This document shows, piece after piece, positions 56,040 through 64,000 of a stretch of 64,000 bases of DNA. The first letter of the stretch is position 1. The number at the start of each line of letters is the position of its first letter. The translations under genes and the position numbers were made by a program. Origin of the DNA: Endothia cerciana. Taxonomy: Eukaryota > Ascomycota > Sordariomycetes > Diaporthales > Cryphonectriaceae. The stretch spans positions 348,049-412,048 of the forward strand of contig JALRMH010000035.1 of assembly GCA_026119935.1 (NCBI GenBank), written 5' to 3'. Under the pieces are notes generated by a model that was not told where the DNA came from, ran no database searches, and was given only the letters and a program-made list of their open reading frames with translations.

Positions 56040-56600
56040 AGCGCTTGTAACAGTCTGCCTCCAGCACGTGGGCTACGGCGGCCCGTGGCATCCGGACGAC
56101 CGTGCCGACCTGCTGAGCCGACTGGAGAGGGGCGCCTACTGTGCCGGGTGCCTCCAGGTGGCCGGCGACGAGGGGCGCTGGGAGCGCCGAGCCGCGCAGC
56201 TGCGCAGATATCTCCACTGCTACACGTGCAGGTCCGACCATCCAGCCCGCCTCTTCGACCCGGCCGAGCGCGCCGCGAGTAGGCGGGGGAGGTAGCAGTG
56301 CATCGCCCATCAGGGGTTTATCCGGACCTGCGCGAGGACGCCAAGCGGCGGTTCGAGGGCGACACGCGCGCGTCGAATCCCTACAGCGACAAGCACTGCC
56401 CGTGCTTCGACTTCCCGCACCCGACAGCGGTGAAGAACTCCAGGGCTGCTTCTTCGTCGTCGTCGTCGTCTTCTCCTTTTTCTTTTTCTTGTGCTGCTGC
56501 CTCCGCCGCTGCCGTTGTCTTTGTTCTTAACACCACCACTACCACTGCTAATATTCTCAGGGGGCAGGAGCATGAGGCGCCTTCCCAGCATTAGGGCTCC
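56040..56600 (+). pseudogene. F-box-family C-terminal fragment
   Basis: Cysteine-containing segment typical of the tail of the same Pezizomycotina F-box family: GAYCAGCLQVAGDEG, then LHCYTCRSDHPARLF and, after an in-frame TAG at 56293-56295, QCIAHQGFI. The residues around the two C-x-x-C pairs suggest a small zinc-binding module. Downstream the frame shifts (KHCPCFDFPHP) and dissolves into Ser repeats coded by (TCG)n at about 56447-56470. It is probably the old distal part of the gene whose start lies at 53629, but a second unrelated copy is possible. Confidence 0.45.
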
Positions 56601-56689
56601 TCTTTTCTCCACGGAACGGTGCACACCTAAAATCTTCTGTATGCCCTTCGCCGCCCGTATACCTCCTTGCCATTCTGAGCGGAGCAACT

Positions 56690-57510
56690 TGCTAAATAAG
56701 TATTTTCTAGCACTTCGATATCGGGCGAGTGAAAACATCGATAAGTCCAATTCTCTGAAACGCGTCTGTGGCCGCCTCGACGACTATCAATGCAAAGTAG
56801 TAGTACCAATCATCAGGCTCGGGGCGCGATTCCCTCCCTAGATACAGATAAAACAGTGCCAATCCGGCAGACCCATTCCTAACCTCGATGTCCTGGATAG
56901 CGATGAATATTTTCGACCCTTGGACCGGTTATTCCTGCTCTGGGATCAGTCAGCAGTGCAGAATCAAACCAGCCTTGCACCGTTGGCTGTAGCTAAGAGA
57001 TTAGTGGTAGTGTAGTACAACTAGGCCGTAGCTCCAACTTCCAGTGATGAACGGTATGCCTGTCGATCGATAACCAAGGTCGTGAAGGTGCGCGATCTGA
57101 TCGTCGCAAGGACGGATGGAACCCAGGGGCATGACACCACGTCATCTGGTCCAGGAACCAACTTGCCCACGCACTAAAGACGCATCTATCACCCCGCACT
57201 TCTTCGAGGGCTGAGACGACCCTACTTATTGCTCGCGTTCGATCCTCGGGGAAGGATATTTTGTGAGCCTATAACTACGGATGATCTCTGTCCAGGTTGC
57301 AGTTCTGTCTGGTGAGTGGAAGACTTCTCGTGACGAAGGCTGTTTGATGTCAGGATATCTTATGTAGCTTGGAAAGAGGCGGATGAATCCGAGGGTTTGG
57401 TAGCTGAAAAGAACCTCACACGGGCCGTAGAAGAATGCTCGTCCGGCCAAGAGGCACTCTTGGAGAGTCCACGCCCTTCGGCTCAGAGGGTTGAGGTTCC
57501 ATCCAAAATT
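56690..57510 (-). pseudogene. HET-domain (heterokaryon incompatibility) gene remnant
   Basis: Minus-strand relic of a HET gene, the fungal non-self recognition type. From about 57500: RAWTLQECLLAGRAFFYGPC, the hallmark end of a HET domain (R-A-W-T-x-Q-E), then EVLFSYQTLGFIRLFPSYI. After a frame slip near 57225 comes ISRVVSALEEVRGDRCVFSA followed by WASWFLDQMTWC, the usual segment after the domain. Near 56860-56720 another piece, DDWYYYFALIVVEAATD with FQRIGLID, is like the C-terminal strand of such proteins. Several stops separate these. The 5' half of the domain is missing, so the gene is truncated and dead. Confidence 0.6.
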
Positions 57511-58114
57511 AAATTAAGGGGTTGAATGAATCGACCTACAGCCTTGTCAACCCACCCTAACATCAGGAAAGGAGATGCTGTGGGTTTTTCAATCACCAGC
57601 TAGGGAGTGTTACAGTGAGGAGATTTCGCAAAGTCTGACAATGAGAATTTTTACGCGGTTTGGAGGGTAAGCTGAACCTCCTTTTTTTTCTTTTTTTTCT
57701 TTAGCTGCAATTCAATAATTTCGCGATGGACTTTGCTTCGTAGGTTATGATCAGTTTTCCACTCTTGTCAGGGCGGAACACTCTTTGCGATGCTGCCCGT
57801 GGAATCTCGGAGGATGTGTGCCCATGCCGGTGGTTTAGCGCTAGACTCTCTCCCACTTTAATGCCCAGGCTGCCTTTCTTGTTTAGTTTTTTTTTTTGCT
57901 TCCACAAAATGATTTGAAAATAAACAATGCTATAAGTTTTGACCTTTACAAAACTTTCTTATCAAAGGGTTTAATCTTATCGTAATTTTTCCCATATTTG
58001 AAGAGCAGATGACAGGATAAGTAGATTCATTGATACTATGTAAGTGTTCTGAAAGAAACCAAAAAAAATCAAAATTGTTAAGCAGACCTTGCAGATGTGG
58101 GTACAGCCTTGTCA
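57511..58114. other. Intergenic; T-rich tract
   Basis: About 600 bases. A pyrimidine tract with T-runs lies near 57680-57705 and a T9 run near 57887. No gene seen. Confidence 0.45.
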
Positions 58115-59404
58115 TCAGACACCCTCGGAAAATGCCTTGCCGCCTGCTCCATTGTCAACTTCCATCGCGTCTTGCAATCCGCACACCTCAAATAGTCGAA
58201 CAGGAGTAATGCCATCAGGCGTACCCACAACGCCCTCGTCCCTAAGCCTCACCAGCGTATCACGAATAGCTGCATAAGCTGGGGCCAGGGTGGCGAACGA
58301 GAAGATCATGATGCGGAACCCCATCGCCTTCGCTTCCTCGACAGTAATCAGGGGACTGTGGCCGTTCTCTACCGAGTTCAAGAGCAGCGGCCACGGAGCC
58401 AATTCAGCAACCGCGGCAGCCGCCTGCTCCTTGCTCCGGAATCCCTCGAGCAGGCCGACGTCGGCACCCTCATCGCGGGCGGCTCGCAGCCGGCCGATAC
58501 ATTCGTCATAGCCCAAAGACTGCAGCGCGTCGGTGCGTGCGATGAGCACAAAGTCGGAACGTAGCCGGCGCTTAGTGGCGACCGCCGCGCGGATTCGGGT
58601 GAGGTACTCGTCACGAGACACAACTTTCTTGCCAGATAGATGTCCGCAACGCTTGGTCAGGATCTGGTCTTCGAGGTGTGCGCCAGCGACACCAGAGCGG
58701 ATATAGTGCTCGACGGTACGGGCAACCATGATGGGGCCTAAGTTTTGAAGACTGGGTTCAGTATCTTGGATACAATGTAATGGATTGGGTAGGGAGTGGG
58801 GCCCACTAACCACCGTAGCCTGTGTCCATGTCTGCAATAAGAGGAGGCCCGAAAGGATCCAGATTAGCGATCATATCGGCGTTGTCTCTCATATCATGAA
58901 GTTGGGCGATGGCGAGATCCGGCTGACCAAGACGAGAGGCGGTTGTTCCGGCTCCGGTCTAACATGTTTTAAAGTCAGTACAAAAAGGTCTTTCTCAATC
59001 TTCTAATCCCGGAATCAAGCTGCCCGAGTCTCTTAGCTCTCGTGAGAAGGGTTTGCACGGTGACTGACCATATATAGGGACTTGAAGCCAAGCTCCATGG
59101 CCGTGCGCGCGGAAAGACCGTCGTAGACACCCGGGCATACAATCAGTTCATCTGTGTTTTCAAGAATGTGTCGAAGCTTCTTGGCCCCAGAGAAAGGCTC
59201 ATTGTCTGTGACTGCAGAAGCGTTCTGGACCTTAACGTAGATAGGCGCAGCACTGTTGAGCTGCAGCCATGTGGTAGAGGCCTTGAAGGATGGCGACATG
59301 GAGGTAGCAAGTAGTGGTCCCACAGGGCTTGGGGTCTCAGACCTGTCCGGGGAGTGGGACATCGTGTCAAGTCTGAATTCTTCAACAGCAGTCATGGACG
59401 CCAT
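58115..59404 (-). CDS. Isocitrate lyase / PEP mutase superfamily enzyme
   Basis: Predicted 368-aa Mg2+-dependent (beta/alpha)8 enzyme of the ICL/PEP mutase family, which makes or breaks C-C bonds next to carboxylates (oxaloacetate hydrolase, 2-methylisocitrate lyase, phosphonomutase members). Minus-strand exons 59404-59069, 58958-58811 and 58737-58115, in phase. Key sites: ELIVCPGVYDGLSARTAMEL, SLYMTGAGTTASRLGQPDLA, the metal-binding ADMDTGYGG (Asp pair), and GAHLEDQ followed by KRCGHLSGK. The last is the family active-site loop with catalytic Cys; isocitrate lyases have KKCGH. LIARTDALQSLGYDECI and LLNSVENGHSP complete the barrel. The first 70 residues are extra and polar, so a targeting role is possible. 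KRCGH leaves methylisocitrate lyase or oxaloacetate hydrolase-like activity equally open. Confidence 0.85.
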
Positions 59405-62154
59405 GATGAAGTGCTTTCAGGGTCGAATTTGGATTTGGAGGAAAGGAGCACTGAATATGTCAAAATAAGTTGTCTTGGGTTGACTGCTGTTCACAAAAAC
59501 CATACCCTTTGGAGTGAAGGGTTCCCTGATATTTATAATCGTCTGTCTCTCGTCTGTTCTGTCTCGCGACTTGTTAACCCGTTAATACGAGACATTTATT
59601 CTCGTCCCCGGCATCCCCTTTTCGTATAGTCTGCCAACCAGGAGCTTTCAAATCATCCTGCAACCTCCCTGTCGGACAAAGAACGAGATGGTGTCGAGCA
59701 TTCTCTTCCGATTTGGTCGTTCTGCGGAGGTACCAAGACATGAAGCGATACCAGGATGAAACCCGAAGTCAGCAGTCAACGAATCGCAAGAGTCTAAACG
59801 ACAAGTTTACTGATAACGCGGAGAAGAGCAGCTCCTTGTTGAGTGTCTGGTCCCGCAGAGAGACAGGCCAAGTCTCCACGAAGAGGGCAACAGACCTTGT
59901 CAGGTATGGGAGGGAGCGCCCTTGGCATCCTCTGCAGAGTCGGATCAGATGGATGATTGAGTCCAAATAGGAACTTGCAACGCAAACTGTGGGTCGTGTT
60001 CCCAGCATCCCATCATGCACCTCCGTGCGTCCTTACTTGAGTATCTAGTTAGCGCATACGCTTGGCAGGCAGAAACATCAAGATTTGCCGCTTACTCAGC
60101 CTCGCGAGCAGTACGTACCGCTTCAATCGCGTAGTCGAGTTGCGAGGATCACAGTCTGAAGGTAGTCGTATCCCATACTGTGTCTTATGAAGGGAAGAGA
60201 GTAGGAGCCGACCACGGCATTGGATGACTTTGTTGTGGTGTTGTTTTGACGTTTTCACTCAGTTTCTTGGACCTAGCAACTTCAGGTATTCCAGCCTTCT
60301 GTGAAGCGATCTTAAATGAGATGGACGTGTGGCTGCATGAAATTGAAAGGCCGGGATGACCCGGATATTTCTATGCTTGTCAATGAGCCCCTTGGGAAGA
60401 CCTAACCCACTATGTTCACCATGCAGCCTTTCGATTGAAAACCTCATAGCTGTTGCATTGTCACAAGTCTATAATCCCAGAGATGAGAATATTAACCCAG
60501 CGTTCCAGACCCAAACAACATACTAGTGACAACGATCACATCCAAGGGCATGATGGATAAGTGTCTCATAATATTGAGTCGTGTACTCGACCCTTCCTGG
60601 ATTATAGCCTGAGGTTTTGGAGAGGTCCACCCGGTTGTTGGTCTAGACTGTCCTCAGAGACGGAATCATTGGCACCACTTTTACAACTGTTCTAAGAGGC
60701 TAGAGGATCGCCCCCATCTGCAGGTCAACACCCTGAGGGTGGCGGGAACTGTCGTCGCGGCCTGCTGCAGGGCATCTCACGGGAATGCCGCATGGCCAGC
60801 TGCATTGCAACATCGGGGAGGCATTTAGCGCCTCGTGTCTATCTTTTGGCGGCTTACTAAGGATGCTGTGGTAGAGATTTATCATGCCAAGGCCTGGCCA
60901 AGCCTCTACGCGGCAGATAAAGCGCCTCATGGCCGCGGTTTAGGCCGTGAGACCCTCTTTGATGCTACGCTGTCACAGGAGCGCCCGCGCTTTTATTTCG
61001 AACATGCTTATTCCGAAATAAGCGTTCTTGGCTGCAGCTTCAAATATGGGTCTTTCGGATTGCAAAGCCCCGGATGCGAGAGACCCCTACCAACTGAAGA
61101 TGAGGCCATTCGAAACAATATGATATTCATTGAGTTTTTGGCGAGAAATGTCCTTGGTCTAACACGGCTTAATTCTTGCTCGAGAAGAGGGTTGGTCAAG
61201 GAGGGAGAGGGTGATTTTTGTTGTAGATTCACCTCTTACCATATAACATAAATCAACATTCTAGCAAGACTGCTCTCAGAGATTAAGTTATATCAGAAGT
61301 CCTGTATGTATCTTGCAGAGACGTGGCCAATTTGGTCATTTATGAAATCGCAAAACCTTGCCCACTTTGCCCCTCGAGGGGGTGTGGGGGGAGGGGTGCA
61401 GGAGGAAACTCACTGGCTATAGATATCGTGGCTCCAGGTGAGTGGCATCCTTTCCACCGGAGTGTACGAATTATTCCGGTAGCTATCAGTGGTCTATCTC
61501 GAGCTCGTGATTGCGTCTTGCAAATCTTTACCTGTTTTCTTGGCGTGGAGCCTTCGGCTTACCTTTCTCGTCATCTTCTGCCTCTCGGCCCTCCCGGGGC
61601 AGCTTCCTTTTTCTGAATTTTTTGAGGCGCGCGAGGCGTAGTCAACAACAGGCCAAGACAATAGATAGAGCAGCTTAGGCTAGCGAGGCTGTCGTGTGAC
61701 CACATCTAACTCTAAAAACGTAAGGCCGGTACGACATTTTGAAAGAATCCAGCAACTTCATTGGCATCGAAACGAATCTTGGGCGCTGAATCATCTTCCA
61801 ACTCCCATCCTACCCTCAATGTAGGCCTCTGATACGTCCCTGGAGGCTGTGATTTCTAATCGTTGCGGGGATTTCCCCTTTCTCCCTCCCTAAACCGCCA
61901 AGAGCCCGAGAATCCGGCCATTGATAGCAGACGTTACATGTCAGGATCAGATTTCCCTCACCGGTTGATGCGAGGATCTTCTTGGCGGTACTTTTGCTCA
62001 TTCACAAGTATTACTCTCTTGATTGAGGAAATGATATCAATAAAAGGCTTAAGGGCTTTAGTTCTCTTCCACACACACCTCTATCGATTTCCATGTTCAT
62101 GTGATCCCTCATCTCTTCGTCTGAACCAGCCGCACCACATTCACGAGCAACACA
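59405..62154. other. Long intergenic; no supportable gene
   Basis: About 2.75 kb between two divergent genes. Frames of up to 138 codons (60835-61251) have ordinary composition but no recognisable domain or splice partner. No RNA gene or clear repeat was seen. Confidence 0.4.
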
Positions 62155-63160
62155 ATGCAGACGCACTTGCGGACTCAGACTGTCAATGCATTCCCTGATT
62201 ACCAGGCGGATCGGAGCTTTGTAACGCGCTATTTGCAAGAGTGGCGGTCGACCGTTGATAACAGCCTCGCCAATCTACCTCTGTTGGCTTGCTGTTTCGT
62301 AACGGGTCTACTAGATACAACTATGTTTAGGGGTAAGCACTGATACCAAACTCTTCATTTCAGTCCGTCAGTCTGCATATGCTTCAAGCATGAGATCGGT
62401 CTAGTTAGGGGATTCCAAAAAAGCCCACCGAGGACACGATACACGGAATCTCTATCTCGGTCCCGCAAGGCCAGATGAGAGGCTGTACAGGAACCCATGG
62501 CTGACCTATCCAGCATACGGCACGTTTGTCTCAATGCAGACAGGCAACACCATCTTCCTTGCCCTCGGAGCTTCTAATCAGAACAACAAGCCCTACGACT
62601 GGGCGCGCTCCCTCTGTTCAATCGGTTGCTTCGCGATCGGTGCTCTCTTTTTTAGTCGTTTTCACCGGTTCCTTAGCCTTCAACAAGCTCAGCGTGGGTC
62701 TCTTACCGTCAGCTTCCTCATCCAGGCTGTATGCGTGTGCGTAGCCGCCGCATTGATCCAGGCGGGCGTAATTAATGAACGTCAGAGCAACAACGGCGCT
62801 ACGGATTGGCGGGAGATGGCGGCGATAGTACTCTTGAGTTTTCAAGCTGCGGGCCAAATCGTGGCGTCTCGCGTCCTGGGTGTCAACGAGCTTCCGACGG
62901 TTGTCATCACGAGCTTGCTGTGTGATCTCATGTCGGATCCCAAACTGGCCACCAGACCTATTTTGAATGGGAATCGAAAGAGAAACAATCGAATTGTAGG
63001 GTTTATTTTAACGCTTGTTGGCAGCATTCTGGGAGGATGGATGTTGAAAGGAACTGGGGAGGTACATCCCGTGTTGTGGCTCGTCTGTGGAATCAAGTTT
63101 ACCATCAGCTTAGCATGGTTGGTTTGGATGGTGGAGGAGATCAAAGCGGAAGCCAATTGA
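62155..63160 (+). CDS. DUF1275 (YoaK-like) membrane protein
   Basis: Predicted 274-aa polytopic inner or plasma membrane protein of the DUF1275 family; transport role presumed but not established. Exons 62155-62332 and 62514-63160 join in phase (…MFR to AYGTFVSMQTGN). The family signature is clear: LLACCFVTGLLDTT (helix 1), YGTFVSMQTGNTIFLALG, then helices CSIGCFAIGALFF, LTVSFLIQAVCVCVAAALI and AIVLLSFQAAGQIVASRVLG (with the LPTVVITSLLCDLM block), ending IVGFILTLVGSILGG. About six to seven helices in all. The 181-bp intron is long for the window. No neighbouring pathway gene suggests a substrate. Confidence 0.83.
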
Positions 63161-64000
63161 AGTCCTGTTACAAAGTCGATATATTTCAGAAATATCAAGC
63201 AGCTTGTAACGAAAATCATGACAACAGTACTGAACCAGAACTCCAGCGCAGTCGCATAAGAGGACTGACTATGAAAATATACAATGGCAACCCCACCTTT
63301 GGTCCACCCTGTAATAATAATGATTGCATTAACATCTGTATAGTCTAGGGTAATTATACTTTTCCTGCATTTCCTTCATCTATAGCCTCTCTAGGGGCAG
63401 GAGAACAGGTGGACTGGATACTATTATTTCGCTGGATAAAAGAAAGCTTAGTATTTTCCCGGAGTAATAGCTTTTTGTTTCTACTATAGAACAAAGCCTT
63501 CCTACTAGTACGATTCCTATAATCAGAAGAGCTATGCTAGCCTGCAATTCTTTACCGACCAGCAGCTTCTTTTATACGCTCTATATACTGAGTCTCTAGT
63601 TTTATAGTACTGTAGTTTGTCTAAAGCAATGCTTGTTTATATATATCAGATTATAAATATTAGAAAACTTCGAAAAGGCAGAAACTTAATATAGCTAGTG
63701 CAAACAGACAGCGTAAAGCTTTCTTTAGGAAAAACAAAGAATATATAGCTTATTATAGCAAGGGATATAGAAGCTTTACAAAAAAAAGCGCTCGTTCTTT
63801 TAGCCTGCAATTGTTGATTATATAGCTAGCTGCAGCTTTAAATTATAAAAGGAGAGAAAGAATATAGCTAAAAAAAATTGCAATATAATTAAAGCTTTAG
63901 CTAATAGAGTATTTATTTAAATTTGAAATAAAAGTAATAAAACTTATATAAAAAGAACTATTAAAGATTTATATATAAAAGAAAAAATATATATATAATT
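63161..64000. other. A+T-rich, probably RIP-affected repeat at window end
   Basis: From about 63350 the sequence becomes strongly A+T-rich with many CTAG, TATA and TAG triplets and no ORF of note. The texture matches the interior of the Fot1-type element. It may be another mutated transposon continuing beyond the window. Confidence 0.55.

Noticed and set aside
60835..61251. 138-codon plus-strand frame
   Set aside because: Ordinary composition but no motif or neighbour context; kept as intergenic.

Overview
The window comes from a filamentous ascomycete (Pezizomycotina, perhaps a Sordariomycete). The genes carry several short GT-AG introns, mostly 45-100 bp. The families are typically fungal: Dal5-like and TRI12-like MFS carriers, a TRI12-style efflux pump, an IPC-synthase-type PAP2 protein, HET and STAND/NACHT relics, and Fot1/pogo transposons. 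One transposon is riddled with stop codons in the way repeat-induced point mutation (RIP) produces. I checked exon phases by hand for every spliced gene reported as intact.

Layout. 1-2.7 kb: no supportable gene. 2.7-7.5 kb: an 11-exon Dal5-type MFS transporter, a small mitochondrial-like protein and a GNAT acetyltransferase. 8.2-16.6 kb: the most interesting block, with a stand-alone fatty-acyl-CoA/thioester reductase, a COMT-type O-methyltransferase, a 2-demethyl-4-deoxygadusol (DDG) synthase-like sugar phosphate cyclase and a membrane-anchored ATP-grasp ligase. The last three match the mysA-mysB-mysC logic of mycosporine (UV-screen) synthesis. The neighbouring reductase could explain why fungal mycosporines carry amino alcohols (serinol, glutaminol, glutamicol), although that link is inference.

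18.3-35.1 kb: ordinary genes. These are a BTB/POZ protein, a secreted GH78-like rhamnosidase, an uncharacterised protein with one in-frame amber stop, a PAP2/IPC-synthase-like membrane protein, and a convergent pair of a quinone-oxidoreductase-like MDR and an FAD amine-oxidase-like enzyme. 35.3-36.2 kb: a short, internally deleted Fot1/pogo-like element with 42-bp inverted ends. 37-44 kb: a large conserved fungal protein of unknown function, a secreted beta-propeller-like orphan and a TRI12-type MFS efflux pump.

45-57.5 kb: a gene graveyard. It holds a kinase-like relic with two offsetting frameshifts, an intact small membrane protein, a decayed STAND/C2H2/ankyrin gene, a SNF2 helicase fragment, an F-box gene cut by a RIP-mutated 1,857-bp Fot1-type transposon, and a HET-domain relic. 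58-63.2 kb: an isocitrate lyase/PEP mutase family enzyme and a DUF1275 membrane protein. The window ends in A+T-rich, probably RIP-affected sequence.

Functions come from reading motifs by eye. No database search was run, and genes without recognisable motifs are labelled as such.
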